A DNA stretch of 64,000 nt, from NCBI GenBank assembly GCA_003166865.1, contig PMUP01000074.1:1-64000 (forward strand). Direction: 5' to 3'. This DNA comes from Bryobacterales bacterium (GTDB lineage: Bacteria; Acidobacteriota; Terriglobia; Bryobacterales; Bryobacteraceae). Shown here piece after piece: positions 52,582 to 62,074 of this stretch. The notes below the pieces were generated by a model that was not told the origin of the DNA, did not search any database, and saw only the letters and a list, made by a program, of their open reading frames with translations. Both the position numbers and the translations under genes were made by a program. The number at the start of each line of letters is the position of its first letter. Within the stretch, counting starts at the first letter, position 1.

Positions 52582-54126
52582 TCACACCGCGAGTTTACGC
52601 CACGCCCGCCGATCCGCGCCAATCAGAGCGTCCGCTTCCGCCGGGCCATCGCTGCCCGCTGCGTAATTCGGAAAAACGGGAGCGGGCAACTTTGCCCAGG
52701 CTTCCTCAATCGGTGTGATGATCCTCCACTCCGCTTCCACTTCGTCGCGGCGGGTGAACAGAATCGGATCTCCGCGCATGGAATCGAGCAGGAGGGTTTC
52801 ATAGGCCGGTGGTCCTTTGGAGCCGAACGCGGATTCGTAGGAGAAGTTCGCGTCCACGGTGAGCGCTCGCATATGATCGCCGGGGCGCTTCACGTCGAAT
52901 GCGATACTGATGCCGTCATCGGGTTGGATACGCAGAGTAATGACATTGGGTCCCAATTGTTCGTGCGGCGTGCCGGCGAAGAGAGCCTGCGGCGTGCGTT
53001 TGAAATGGACGCGGATTTCCGAGACCTGGCGCGGCAATCGCTTGCCAGTGCGGATGTAGAACGGCACGCCGGCCCAGCGCCAGTTGTGGACCTGGAACTC
53101 GACCGCGACGTAGGTCTCCGTCGTGGAACTCGCTTTGACATGCGGCTCCTCGCGGTATCCGGGAACTGGTTTACCGCCAGCCTGGCCGGGGCCGTATTGG
53201 CCGCGCACGGTTCGCTTGGACGCTTCCTCGACGGTCATCGGCGGGATGGAGCGAAAGACCTGCACCTTTTGCTCTCGCACCGAATCGGCGTCGAAGGCGA
53301 TGGGCGGTTCCATGGCCGTCAATGCCAGCAACTGAAGTAAGTGATTGGCCACCATGTCGCGCAACGCGCCAGTCTCTTCATAGAAGCTGGCACGGCCTTC
53401 CACGCCGACTGCCTCGGCCGCCGTGATTTCCACGTGATCGATGTAGTTCCGGTTCCAGACCGGCTCAAACAAGGAGTTGCCGAAGCGGAAAACCAAAATG
53501 TTTTGGACCGTCTCTTTTCCGAGGTAATGGTCGATGCGGTAGACATCTTTCTCGTCGAAAACCTTGTGCACTACATCGTTCAATTGCAGCGCGGACTCCA
53601 GATCGTGGCCGAACGGCTTCTCGAGGATGATTCGAGTCCAGCCCTGGGCCGTCCGATTCAATCCCGCGCGCGCCAAGCCTTCCACGACGGGTCCCGCCAC
53701 CGATGCCGGAGTGGAAACATAGAACAGCCGGTTGGGGCTGGATCCGCCGCTCTGCATTTTATCGAGTTGATCGCGCAGGCGGCTGTAAAACTGATCATCG
53801 TTGATATCGCCCGCGAAGTAGTGCAGGCGGTTCTCGAATTCGCGCCAGTGGCCGTCGTTGAAGTCGCGCGTACCGCCGGACTTGGAAGCCGATTCGCGCA
53901 GCTTGGTGCGGAACTCTTCGGAAGTCATCGGAGTTCGCCCGACGCCGAGCACTTCAAACTGCGGGTTCATGCAACCCACGCATGCCAGGTTATAGAGACC
54001 AGGAATCAATTTGCGGCGCGTGAGATCTCCGGAAGCTCCGAAGATGATCAGCAGACAGGAATCGCCGGGAGTTGGCGGCTCCGGGGAAAATTGCTCCAGT
54101 GGATTTACTTCAATGACGGCTGACAC
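52582..54126 (-). CDS. zwf: Glucose-6-phosphate 1-dehydrogenase
   Basis: 514 residues from GTG 54126, chosen because GGGAGGG lies 6 bases upstream. The coenzyme loop is IFGASGDLTRRKLIPGLYNL; the active site is RIDHYLGKETVQNILVFRFG, with the catalytic His; other blocks are IILEKPFGHDLESALQLN and MRGDPILFTRRDEVEAEWRI. It oxidises glucose 6-phosphate to the lactone with NADP+, the first step of the pentose phosphate pathway. Usual partners (gnd, pgl) are not adjacent. Confidence 0.96.
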   Translation of the reverse strand: MSAVIEVNPLEQFSPEPPTPGDSCLLIIFGASGDLTRRKLIPGLYNLACVGCMNPQFEVLGVGRTPMTSEEFRTKLRESASKSGGTRDFNDGHWREFENRLHYFAGDINDDQFYSRLRDQLDKMQSGGSSPNRLFYVSTPASVAGPVVEGLARAGLNRTAQGWTRIILEKPFGHDLESALQLNDVVHKVFDEKDVYRIDHYLGKETVQNILVFRFGNSLFEPVWNRNYIDHVEITAAEAVGVEGRASFYEETGALRDMVANHLLQLLALTAMEPPIAFDADSVREQKVQVFRSIPPMTVEEASKRTVRGQYGPGQAGGKPVPGYREEPHVKASSTTETYVAVEFQVHNWRWAGVPFYIRTGKRLPRQVSEIRVHFKRTPQALFAGTPHEQLGPNVITLRIQPDDGISIAFDVKRPGDHMRALTVDANFSYESAFGSKGPPAYETLLLDSMRGDPILFTRRDEVEAEWRIITPIEEAWAKLPAPVFPNYAAGSDGPAEADALIGADRRAWRKLAV

Positions 54127-54267
54127 GATAGCCCTCCCATACAGAACACTCCACCAGTGTAAATGCAACCAACGTCGCCAGGGCTTCTCGTTAGGACTTC
54201 GTCACCCGGTCCATTCGTTCTATAATGCAGGGACAGAAATTTTAAGGCAGTGAAAGGACGAACGTCT

Positions 54268-54636
54268 GTGAGCGGTTATCAACGTCGAGTTTATGGCCTT
54301 CTGAGCCTTGCGCTAGCGTTCGCAGAATATGGATGGTCCCGGAACTCCGATCCATTCGCGGCAGCCGGAGGATGCGCCGTCTGCTCTTCGATCCTCATGA
54401 TCCCAATAATCTTCTTTGTCCTCAACATTGCGCTATTGGTCTGGGTAGCGCGGGACGCGAAGGCCCGTGGAATGGACAGTTCGGTACTGTGGATGATCCT
54501 GGTGATGTTCACTAGCGTGATCGGCCTTATCTTATACATCTTTTCAAGGCCACAGGGTGCCGTGGTTCGCTGTCGAAATTGTGGCAACAATCGGTTGCAA
54601 GCGAGTATGAAATGTCCCCATTGCGCCGCGCCTTAA
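54268..54636 (+). CDS. Small membrane protein with C-terminal zinc ribbon
   Basis: 122 residues from GTG 54268; a GTG six codons earlier is possible. Two hydrophobic segments (SSILMIPIIFFVLNIALLVW and VLWMILVMFTSVIGLILYIF) flank a short loop DAKARGMDSS typical of PLDc_N-like membrane hairpins. The C-terminus CRNCGNNRLQASMKCPHC is a zinc ribbon. Function unknown. It overlaps the yidD-like gene by 25 bases in another frame, so they are translated together. Confidence 0.7.
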   Translation: MSGYQRRVYGLLSLALAFAEYGWSRNSDPFAAAGGCAVCSSILMIPIIFFVLNIALLVWVARDAKARGMDSSVLWMILVMFTSVIGLILYIFSRPQGAVVRCRNCGNNRLQASMKCPHCAAP

Positions 54637-54950
54637 AACGCCCGGAACTCTATTTGGCCGTTCTCGTCCTCATGCTGGTTCTTGGGGCGCTCGATTCCTT
54701 TCGCCGGCCAGAAGCGCAAGTCACGGCAAGGTTCTATGTCGCTTCGGTTCACGGATACCAAGTCGCGATTCGACCGTTGCTGTCTCCCTATGTTCGCTGT
54801 CGTTTCCAGCCGACCTGCTCGGTATATTCAGCGGAGGCAGTGCGGCGGTGGGGCATCCAGCATGGTCTTTTACTCACTTGGCGCAGAGTCGCCTCCTGCC
54901 AGCGGACGGTTGCCCTCGGGACCCTAGATCCGGTGCCAGTCCCGCCTTAG
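54612..54950 (+). CDS. yidD: YidD-like membrane insertion efficiency factor
   Basis: 112 residues from ATG 54612. The YidD core is present: VASVHGYQVAIRPLLSPYVR, then CRFQPTCSVYSAEAVRRWGI, HGLLLTWRRVASCQ, with the three conserved cysteines. YidD assists insertion of membrane proteins with YidC. Unlike ordinary YidD (about 70-85 residues, in the rpmH-rnpA-yidD-yidC cluster) this one has an added N-terminal membrane helix and lies outside the cluster, so it may be a specialised paralogue. Confidence 0.85.
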   Translation: MSPLRRALKRPELYLAVLVLMLVLGALDSFRRPEAQVTARFYVASVHGYQVAIRPLLSPYVRCRFQPTCSVYSAEAVRRWGIQHGLLLTWRRVASCQRTVALGTLDPVPVPP

Positions 54951-55051
54951 CCCGGTCTATTCTGGCCTGGAAGAATCCTCCCGCGTGCACAACATGACGC
55001 TGCACCTGCACCTGGCGCAAGCTCCCGGTTAACATTGTCTAGGAGCCCATA

Positions 55052-56443
55052 TTGCCAGTCGAAGACGAGTTGTACAGCCAGCGCATCCAACGCATCGCCG
55101 AAATCGAAGCCCTCGGCTTCCAACCCTACGGCCATCGCTTCGATTTCACACACACCATCCCGCAGATCCTGGCCGAGTATCGCGACACGCCCGCCGAGCA
55201 ACTTGCAGACCCGCGCGTCCAAGTCCGCGTCTCGGGGCGCGTCATGACCGTCCGCCGCATGGGCAAGGCCGGCTTCGCGCATCTGCTCCAGAATGGCGAA
55301 CAGCTCCAGATCTACGTCCGCAAGGACGCCGTCAGCGAGAAGGAGTTCGCGCTCTATCAACTCCTCGATCTGGGCGACCTCGTCGGCGTCGAAGGCTATC
55401 TCTTCCGCACCAAAACCAACGAGCTCAGCATCCACGTTGAACATCTCGATTTCCTGGCGAAAACGATGCTCTCGATGCCCGAGAAGTGGCACGGCCTGGA
55501 AGACGTGGAGACGCGTTACCGGCAGCGCTACCTCGATCTGATCGTGAACCCCGAGGTCCGCAACGTCTTCATCACGCGCGCGAAAATCGTCTCCTCGCTC
55601 CGCCGCCAGCTCGAATCCCGTGGCTTTGTGGAGGTAGAGACGCCCATGCTCCAGCCTATCTACGGTGGCGCCGCCGCTCGTCCATTCACCACGCATCACA
55701 ACACCTTCGACATCGATCTCTACCTGCGCATCGCGCCCGAACTGTACCTGAAGCGCCTGGTGGTCGGCGGCCTGGAGCGCGTCTACGAAATCAACCGCAA
55801 CTTCCGCAACGAAGGCGTCGACGCGCAGCACAATCCCGAATTCACCATGCTCGAGTTCTATCAAGCCTACACCGACTACCACGGCATGATGGATCTTTCC
55901 GCGGAGCTACTGCGCCAGACTGCCATCGACGCCACTGGCGGCACTGAGGTCGAGTATCAAGGAACCATCCTCGACTTCGGCAACATTCCCCGCGTGTCAA
56001 TGCGCAAAGCCGTCGGCGATTCAACTCTGAAAGGCCATCCCTTGGTCGAAGCCTTCGAGCGCGACGTCGAACCCACGCTCGTCCAACCCACCTTCATCTA
56101 CGATTTTCCCGTCGAGGTCTCGCCCCTGTCCAAGAACAAGCCCGATGATCCGGAATTTGTCGAGCGCTTCGAAATCTTCGCCGCCGGCATGGAGATTGGC
56201 AACGCCTTCACGGAATTGAACGATCCCCGCGAACAGCGCCACCGCTTTGAGATGCAGCTCGCCATGCGCGAAAAAGGCGATGACGAGGCGCATCAGATGG
56301 ATGAAGATTACGTTCGAGCGCTCTCCTACGGGCTGCCGCCCACCGGCGGCGAAGGTATCGGCATCGATCGCCTGACAATGCTCCTGACCAACTCGCGCTC
56401 CATTCGCGACGTTATTCTTTTTCCGCTTCTACGCCCTCTGTGA
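55052..56443 (+). CDS. lysS: Lysyl-tRNA synthetase, class II
   Basis: 463 residues from TTG 55052, 6-7 bases after AGGAG. The N-terminal OB fold (about 50-150) binds the anticodon: [20 protein letters not shown]. The catalytic domain has motif 1 around [20 protein letters not shown], motif 2 [20 protein letters not shown] and motif 3 [17 protein letters not shown]. It joins lysine to tRNA-Lys. Length is slightly under the usual 490-500, mostly from a short N-terminus. The LolC/E-like gene begins 4 bases after. Confidence 0.96.
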   Translation: MPVEDELYSQRIQRIAEIEALGFQPYGHRFDFTHTIPQILAEYRDTPAEQLADPRVQVRVSGRVMTVRRMGKAGFAHLLQNGEQLQIYVRKDAVSEKEFALYQLLDLGDLVGVEGYLFRTKTNELSIHVEHLDFLAKTMLSMPEKWHGLEDVETRYRQRYLDLIVNPEVRNVFITRAKIVSSLRRQLESRGFVEVETPMLQPIYGGAAARPFTTHHNTFDIDLYLRIAPELYLKRLVVGGLERVYEINRNFRNEGVDAQHNPEFTMLEFYQAYTDYHGMMDLSAELLRQTAIDATGGTEVEYQGTILDFGNIPRVSMRKAVGDSTLKGHPLVEAFERDVEPTLVQPTFIYDFPVEVSPLSKNKPDDPEFVERFEIFAAGMEIGNAFTELNDPREQRHRFEMQLAMREKGDDEAHQMDEDYVRALSYGLPPTGGEGIGIDRLTMLLTNSRSIRDVILFPLLRPL

Positions 56444-56447
56444 TCCG

Positions 56448-57692
56448 ATGAGCTCGAGCACGTTCGAATTCTTCATCGCCAGCCGGTACCTGCGCGCCAA
56501 ACGCAAGCAGGCCGTCATTTCGGTGATCACCGTGATTTCAATCGCCGGCGTCGCGGCCGGAGTGATGGCGCTGGTCATCGGAATCGCCATCAACAACGGA
56601 TTTCGTGACACGCTTCAGCGCAGCCTGCTCGGCGCCACGGCCCACGTGATGATTCTGGAGAAAGAGCCGGATCAGGGAATCGCCAACTGGCGCGCGCTCG
56701 ATCCCAAGTTTCGCCAGCTCCCGCATGTAATCAGCGTGGCTCCCAATCTCTATGGCCAGGTCTTGCTCGCGGGGCCGCTCGGCGGCCGTCAGTCCGGAGG
56801 TGCCGAGATCAAGGGCATCCCCATCGACAATCCGCCCGACATGCTGAAGCATTTGAAGCAAGGTTCGTTTGAAAAGCTCAAAGACACCAGCGGCTTTCCG
56901 GGGATCATCCTCGGCTCGCGCCTCGCGCAAAATACCGGTATGTTACTGGGCAGCGTGGTGAACATCATCAGCCCGCAAGGCATCGAACTCACTCCGTTTG
57001 GGCCGAAGATTCCGCCGGCATTCCGCTTCCGCGTTGTCGGCATATTCGAATCCGGCTTCTACGATATCGACTCAGCTTGGGCCTTCACCTCTCTCGGCTC
57101 AGCACAGCGAGTTTTAAGTGTTGGCGACGTGGTCAACTCCATTGAGCTGCGCCTCGATGATATTTACAAGGCTCCCGAAGTGGCTAAGCTCGCCGAGAAA
57201 ATCGCGGGCTCCAAACTCGCCGCCAACACTTGGATGGAACAGTATCACCAGATCCTGGATGCGCTCAGCATGGAGCGCCTGGTGACCGCAGTCACCATCG
57301 GCCTGATCGAAATCGTGGCCGCGTTGAACATTCTCATCACGCTGATCATGATGGTGATGGAGAAGAACCGCGAGATCGCCGTGCTCATGTCCATGGGCGC
57401 GACGCGCCGCCAGATCCGCAAAATTTTCATGCTGCAAGGCGCGCTCATCGGCGTCGTCGGAACCGCTATCGGCCTGGCGCTCGGCTTCACGCTGTCCATC
57501 CTGGCCGATCATTACCGCTGGCTGCGATTGAACGAGGATGTCTACTCGCTCGCCTACGTTCCCTTCAACCCCCGCTGGCAGGACGCCATCTGGATCGCCG
57601 CCGCCGCTATTTTTGTCAGCTTGATCGCGACGCTTTATCCCGCCCGGGCCGCTACCGCCATCGCGCCCGTGGAATCTCTGCGCTATGAGTAG
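56448..57692 (+). CDS. LolC/LolE-type lipoprotein-releasing permease
   Basis: 414 residues. FEFFIASRYLRAKRKQAVIS followed by helix 1 (VISIAGVAAGVMALVIGIAI) is the standard LolC/E start; a long periplasmic domain (50-270) and three C-terminal helices (LIEIVAALNILITLIMMVME, AVLMSMGATRRQIRKIF, then TAIGLALGFTLSILA) with the final PARAATAIAPVESLRYE complete an FtsX-type permease. It extracts lipoproteins from the inner membrane with LolD, which is not next to it here; a glycosyltransferase follows instead. Confidence 0.92.
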   Translation: MSSSTFEFFIASRYLRAKRKQAVISVITVISIAGVAAGVMALVIGIAINNGFRDTLQRSLLGATAHVMILEKEPDQGIANWRALDPKFRQLPHVISVAPNLYGQVLLAGPLGGRQSGGAEIKGIPIDNPPDMLKHLKQGSFEKLKDTSGFPGIILGSRLAQNTGMLLGSVVNIISPQGIELTPFGPKIPPAFRFRVVGIFESGFYDIDSAWAFTSLGSAQRVLSVGDVVNSIELRLDDIYKAPEVAKLAEKIAGSKLAANTWMEQYHQILDALSMERLVTAVTIGLIEIVAALNILITLIMMVMEKNREIAVLMSMGATRRQIRKIFMLQGALIGVVGTAIGLALGFTLSILADHYRWLRLNEDVYSLAYVPFNPRWQDAIWIAAAAIFVSLIATLYPARAATAIAPVESLRYE

Positions 57693-57724
57693 CAACGCGG
57701 CGCGATACAATTCATATACCCTTC

Positions 57725-58816
57725 ATGGCTTGGCCGGTGTTGCTGCTGGCCCGCGAGTTGGATCTCGGGGGCAGCGAGCGCCAGATGACCGAGATCGCGA
57801 AGACGTTGGATCGTTCGCGATTTACGCCGCACGTTGGATGCTTTCGTCCTCGCGGTATGCGCAATGCCGAACTCGCCGCTGCCGGTGTGCCCATTGTTCA
57901 TTTTCCGGTGGATTCGTTTCTATCGTTCGGGGCGCTCTCTGAAGCCTGGAATTTGCGGAGCTACATCCGGCGCCACGGAATCCGGCTGGTGCACCCCTTC
58001 GACTGTCCGCTCACTCTGTTTGCGGTTCCCGTCGCGCGCTGGCTTACAAACGCGGCCGTGGTCTCCAGCCAGCGATCACACCGGGCGTTGATTCCATCGC
58101 GGTATCGCCCGCTGATCGGAATCACGGATCGCATCGCGGACGCTATCGTGGTGAATTGCGAGTTCGTCCGGCGGCATCTGGAGATGGAAGAAGGCGTCCC
58201 GGGTGGACGAATCCGGCTCTGCTATAACGGCGTGGATCTGGACGAGTTTCAGCCTCGGGAGACTCCGCGCGATTCGCTCACGATCGGCGTGATGTGCGCA
58301 CTGCGGCCGGAGAAGGATTTGGGAACCTTGATCGAGGCATTTGCCCGCATCCGGCGCCCTGGACTGAAGCTGTCTATCGTCGGGAGCGGCTCCATGCTGG
58401 AACAACTGCGTTCGCAGGCCGAGGCGAGGGCCCTCGCGCCCGATTGTATCTTCGCTCCAGCTACCGCGAATGCGGCCGAGTGTCTTCGTGAGATTGATAT
58501 TTTCGTGCTGCCGTCGCGCTCGGAAGCGTTGTCCAATTCGTTGCTCGAAGCCATGGCCTGTGGCTGCTGTCCGGTGGCCTCCAGGGTCGGCGGAAATCCT
58601 GAATTGATTCGCCACGGCGAGAATGGAATGCTCTTCGAGGCCGGCGACGTCGATCAACTGTGCCATGTTCTGGAACCATTGATCGAGCACCCGGGGCTGC
58701 GTCAGCGATTGTCCACAAGAGCCCGCTGCGTCGCGGAGCGTTTCTCGATCGGCGCGTCAGCGCGGCGCATGGGTAAGATCTATGCCGACTTGATCGAAGG
58801 ATCGAGAAGACGATGA
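57725..58816 (+). CDS. GT4-type glycosyltransferase
   Basis: 363 residues. N-terminal half VLLLARELDLGGSERQMTEI, the typical GT4 start with the GG(S/A)E motif; C-terminal half with VMCALRPEKDLGTLIEAFAR, LSIVGSGSMLEQLRSQAEAR and the donor site DIFVLPSRSEALSNSLLEAM, with the ExxxxxxxE pair. It adds a sugar to a lipid- or polymer-linked acceptor in the cytoplasm. It converges with the next glycosyltransferase, sharing 37 bases at the 3' ends. Confidence 0.92.
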   Translation: MAWPVLLLARELDLGGSERQMTEIAKTLDRSRFTPHVGCFRPRGMRNAELAAAGVPIVHFPVDSFLSFGALSEAWNLRSYIRRHGIRLVHPFDCPLTLFAVPVARWLTNAAVVSSQRSHRALIPSRYRPLIGITDRIADAIVVNCEFVRRHLEMEEGVPGGRIRLCYNGVDLDEFQPRETPRDSLTIGVMCALRPEKDLGTLIEAFARIRRPGLKLSIVGSGSMLEQLRSQAEARALAPDCIFAPATANAAECLREIDIFVLPSRSEALSNSLLEAMACGCCPVASRVGGNPELIRHGENGMLFEAGDVDQLCHVLEPLIEHPGLRQRLSTRARCVAERFSIGASARRMGKIYADLIEGSRRR

Positions 58817-59901
58817 TATAACGCGATCCATTGCGGCCCGATGTGTGTCCACCTGTATTTTTCGCACTCGGCTCGAGCGTTTTTCGCCAGGCGCGCCCCG
58901 AGCCCTGGTTCTTCCAGCAGCCGCAGCGCGCAGGCGGCCATGGCTTGGTGATCGTTCCGAGGAAACAGCAATGCGGTCTGCCGATCTTCGACGATGTTGG
59001 GAATGCCGCCGGAGTTGCTGGAGACAATCGCGAGCCCCGCGGCGAAACATTCCAGCAGGGAGAGCGGCATGTTGTCGGCGTTCGGGCTCATCAGATAAAC
59101 GTCCGCCGAGTCGTACAGCGCGGACATCTGCTCGCGTGAAACAGGACCGATGAATCGTGTTTGGCGCAATCCGAGCGCTCGGGCGAGACGCTCCAGTTCG
59201 TCCCGCAGCGGGCCGTGATGCGCGATGGTCAAGCGGGCCTCGGGGTAGCGCTGCTGAATGACGGCGAAAGCTCGTAGCGTGCAGGCTGGGTTGTATTCCG
59301 GCGCTAGTCCCCGATTGTGAAGAAAAACGGGCCGAGGCTGAAGGCGTTCGCGATAAGGCAGGGAATCGGTCCCAGCGACATTTTGTATGCGCGTGGCGAC
59401 GAATCCGAAGCGCGCGAAAACCTCCACGAGATAATCCGATGGCACAACGATTGTGTCGGCGAGGCGCATCCAGCGGCGCGCCATGGGCCAGTGCGCCAGA
59501 TGATCTTGGGCGCGGCCATCGTGATAGTTGAGGATGGTTCGTTTCCCAAGCAGCCGCCCGAGCAGTAGAGCCGGAGCGGGGGCGAGGTAGAAGGAGAAAT
59601 ACCCAGGCGTGAAAATGTGCAGGATATCCGCACGGCCGATGTTTGCCACAAGCCGGGCGAGATTAAGAACGAGAGTAATCAGCGTTCGCACATACTTCAT
59701 GCTCAGCGCGGAGTGCAACCGGGGATTGACCGGGAGAAATTGAACTTGAACGGAGGGCTCAGTTGCCAGGCATCGCAGCAGTTGGTCCGCCTGAATGGAT
59801 TGGCCGCCGATGATGTCGAGCGATGGCGCGATGAGGAGAACGCTGACGTGGCGCGTTTCGTGGCTCACTTTCGCCAAAACAGCGGGTTTCGCCTTCAGCA
59901 T
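58780..59901 (-). CDS. GT4-type glycosyltransferase, second
   Basis: 373 residues from ATG 59901; GTG 59868 directly before VSVLLIAPSLDIIGGQSIQA is an alternative that reduces overlap with the flippase gene. GT-B marks: ILHIFTPGYFSFYLAPAPAL, FLHNRGLAPEYNPACTLRAF, LTIAHHGPLRDELERLARAL, and the donor motif DVYLMSPNADNMPLSLLECF. Sugar specificity is unknown. With the preceding glycosyltransferase and the divergent flippase it forms a small surface-polysaccharide cluster. Confidence 0.9.
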   Translation of the reverse strand: MLKAKPAVLAKVSHETRHVSVLLIAPSLDIIGGQSIQADQLLRCLATEPSVQVQFLPVNPRLHSALSMKYVRTLITLVLNLARLVANIGRADILHIFTPGYFSFYLAPAPALLLGRLLGKRTILNYHDGRAQDHLAHWPMARRWMRLADTIVVPSDYLVEVFARFGFVATRIQNVAGTDSLPYRERLQPRPVFLHNRGLAPEYNPACTLRAFAVIQQRYPEARLTIAHHGPLRDELERLARALGLRQTRFIGPVSREQMSALYDSADVYLMSPNADNMPLSLLECFAAGLAIVSSNSGGIPNIVEDRQTALLFPRNDHQAMAACALRLLEEPGLGARLAKNARAECEKYRWTHIGPQWIALYHRLLDPSIKSA

Positions 59902-61399
59902 CGCGCTACCGCTGCTCCTGGTTCGCCGCTTGGATCGCGAGCAGTACGGGTTGTACAAGCAGGTCTTTCTGGTGGTCACGACGGCCATGACCGTGCTGCC
60001 GCTGGGGGTTCCCATGAGCGCGTTCTATTTCCTGCCTCGCGAACCAGCGCGCCGCCGCGAAACTGTTTCGAACATTGTGCTGTTCCATGTTGCGATGGGG
60101 GCGCTGGCCTGCGGCGCACTGGTTCTGTACCCCTCGATTCTGACGGCGATTTTCGGCGGAGCTCAGCTCGCGCCGTATTCGGCGTGGATCGGCGTCACGA
60201 TTCTGTTTTGGATCACGGGAGCATTCCTCGACATGGTCGCGGTGGCCAACGATGAGATTCGGCTGGCTGCGGCGTTCATCATCGGAATCCAAGCCTCGCG
60301 CGCGCTGATCTTTGTCGGAGCGGTCCTGTTTTTCGGAACCCTGCGCTCGCTGCTCGCGGCCGCGATTCTGCATGGCGTAATCCAGACCATCGTGCTGCTC
60401 TGTTACCTGGAGTCGCGCTTCACGGGATTCTGGCGCGTATTTGATCGGCGCGCCTTTGATTGGCAAATGCTGCGCGATCAGCTGTCTTACGCTATTCCGC
60501 TCGGAGCCGCGGGCGTTCTGATGATCGTGCAAACCGATCTCCACAATTATTTCGTGGCGAATCATTTTGGACCGGCGCTGTTCGCCGTGTACTCCATCGG
60601 CACGCTGCAATTGCCGCTGATGGGGCTGCTTCAGGAGGCGGCCAATTCGGTTCTGATCACGCGCGTCAGCATCTTGCAGAAATGCGGCGAACATCGCGAG
60701 ATCGTTTTGTTGCTGGCGCGGGCGGCCCGCAAACTCGCGGCGGTCTACTTTCCGGTCTACGTCTTTCTCATCGTGGCAGGACGCGAGTTCATCCGGGTTT
60801 TGTTCACCGCGCGCTTCGCTGATAGCTGGCCGATTTTCGCGGTGAATCTCACGCTGCTGCCGCTGGGCATCGTGTTGCTGGACCCGCTGTTCCGGGCCTA
60901 CCAGCGCGAAAGGTATTTCCTGTTGCGGCTGCGACTTGTTTTGGCTGCGGTAATGATTGTGATGCTCTGGTTGTTCACCGCGCGGCTGGGATTGTTGGGC
61001 GTGATTGCAGCGGTGGTAACGATCGCGGCATTCGAACGGTCGGTGATGGCGATCCATTTTGCCCGGCTGCTGGGCGTCACTTCGCGCGACGTGACTTTGC
61101 TGCGTGATATCGGTCAACTGGCCCTTGCGGCATTGGGCGCCGGTGCGGTTGCAGACCTGGTCCGCTGGTCGTTGGCGCGCGAGAACGCTCTTACCGTGCT
61201 CGCGGGCTGCGGCGCGGCTTTCGCCTTCGTCTATGTGCCCTTGGCCAGCAGAGTTACTTCGGCGGGAGTCAGTTCGCGATACTGGCCGATAGGAAGATCG
61301 CCGATGCGCAGGCCGCCGATCGCGATGCGAACCAGTTTCAGCACCTTGCTTCCGATCGCCTCGGTCATGCGACGGATCTGCCGGTTGCGTCCTTCGTGA
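59831..61399 (+). CDS. Wzx-like polysaccharide flippase with run-on C-terminus
   Basis: 522 residues from ATG 59831. Up to about residue 475 it shows 12 or more membrane helices of the oligosaccharide-flippase type: FAKTAGFAFSIALPLLLVRR with DREQYGLYK, ILFWITGAFLDMVAVAND, LGAAGVLMIVQTDLHNYFVA. It moves lipid-linked oligosaccharide across the inner membrane. The last 48 residues (from about VTSAGVSSRYWP) are simply the opposite strand of the pseudouridine synthase gene, so the original stop has been lost. The 5' end overlaps the divergent glycosyltransferase gene by 38-71 bases. Confidence 0.85.
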   Translation: MRRTLTWRVSWLTFAKTAGFAFSIALPLLLVRRLDREQYGLYKQVFLVVTTAMTVLPLGVPMSAFYFLPREPARRRETVSNIVLFHVAMGALACGALVLYPSILTAIFGGAQLAPYSAWIGVTILFWITGAFLDMVAVANDEIRLAAAFIIGIQASRALIFVGAVLFFGTLRSLLAAAILHGVIQTIVLLCYLESRFTGFWRVFDRRAFDWQMLRDQLSYAIPLGAAGVLMIVQTDLHNYFVANHFGPALFAVYSIGTLQLPLMGLLQEAANSVLITRVSILQKCGEHREIVLLLARAARKLAAVYFPVYVFLIVAGREFIRVLFTARFADSWPIFAVNLTLLPLGIVLLDPLFRAYQRERYFLLRLRLVLAAVMIVMLWLFTARLGLLGVIAAVVTIAAFERSVMAIHFARLLGVTSRDVTLLRDIGQLALAALGAGAVADLVRWSLARENALTVLAGCGAAFAFVYVPLASRVTSAGVSSRYWPIGRSPMRRPPIAMRTSFSTLLPIASVMRRICRLRPS

Positions 61400-61995
61400 A
61401 TGGTGATCTCGATGAAAGAGTACTTGGCCGAATCGCGCACGCGCTTCACTTGGGCGGCCGCGGTTGGTCCATCGTTCAGCATTACTCCATCGCGGAGTTG
61501 CTGGAGCTGCTGGTCGCTGAGTAGAGTGGATGCCTTGACCAGATACGTCTTGGGAATTTTGTAATCGGGATTGGTGACGTGTTCGGCAAATTGCGTGTCG
61601 CTCGTGAGCAGCAGCAATCCGCTGGTGTCCTGATCCAGCCGGCCCACGGGCACAACCCAGCGTCCGGCATCTTGAATGAGATCGTAAACGGTCGGCCGCC
61701 CGTCGGGATCCCTGAAGGTGGTGATGTAGCCGGTGGGCTTGTAGAGCAGCAGGTAGATTTTCTCGCGCGCTTTGACGGGCTGGTTGTCCAAGGTGACTTT
61801 GTCGCGCCCGAGATCCACCCAGTGATCGGGAGTCTGGATCAGCTTGCCATTTACTTTGACTCGTCCTGCGCCGATCCACTTGCGCGCTTCGGTGCGCGAT
61901 CCCAAGCCCGCTTTCGACAGCACGCGCTCCAATGTTTTGAGCGGGCGCTGGCGCGCGGTCTTTAGCGGTCGCTTGCCGGGCCCCGGCTTCTTCAC
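61231..61995 (-). CDS. RsuA/RluB-type pseudouridine synthase
   Basis: 254 residues. An S4 RNA-binding domain (ERVLSKAGLGSRTEARKWIG, GRVKVNGKLI) precedes the catalytic domain with VPVGRLDQDTSGLLLLTSD, whose first Asp is the nucleophile, and IHEGRNRQIRRMTEAIGSKV. It converts uridine to pseudouridine in rRNA, probably 23S (RluB-like) given the length, but the exact site cannot be told. It overlaps the 3' end of the flippase gene by 169 bases and is divergent from hutI. Confidence 0.92.
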   Translation of the reverse strand: MKKPGPGKRPLKTARQRPLKTLERVLSKAGLGSRTEARKWIGAGRVKVNGKLIQTPDHWVDLGRDKVTLDNQPVKAREKIYLLLYKPTGYITTFRDPDGRPTVYDLIQDAGRWVVPVGRLDQDTSGLLLLTSDTQFAEHVTNPDYKIPKTYLVKASTLLSDQQLQQLRDGVMLNDGPTAAAQVKRVRDSAKYSFIEITIHEGRNRQIRRMTEAIGSKVLKLVRIAIGGLRIGDLPIGQYRELTPAEVTLLAKGT

Positions 61996-62074
61996 GCCAA
62001 TACACTAGCATGTGGTGTAGTTGAGAATCGGGCTGGGTTTTCTCGCAGTGGTAGCCTGGAGGCAGCGAGCTCGG

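Noticed and set aside
54947-55882. 311-codon minus-strand ORF at the start of lysS
   Set aside because: Antisense of the lysS OB-fold region.
59906-62011. 701-codon minus-strand ORF across flippase and pseudouridine synthase
   Set aside because: Gln/Arg/His-rich frame covering two real genes, with no membrane or catalytic motif.
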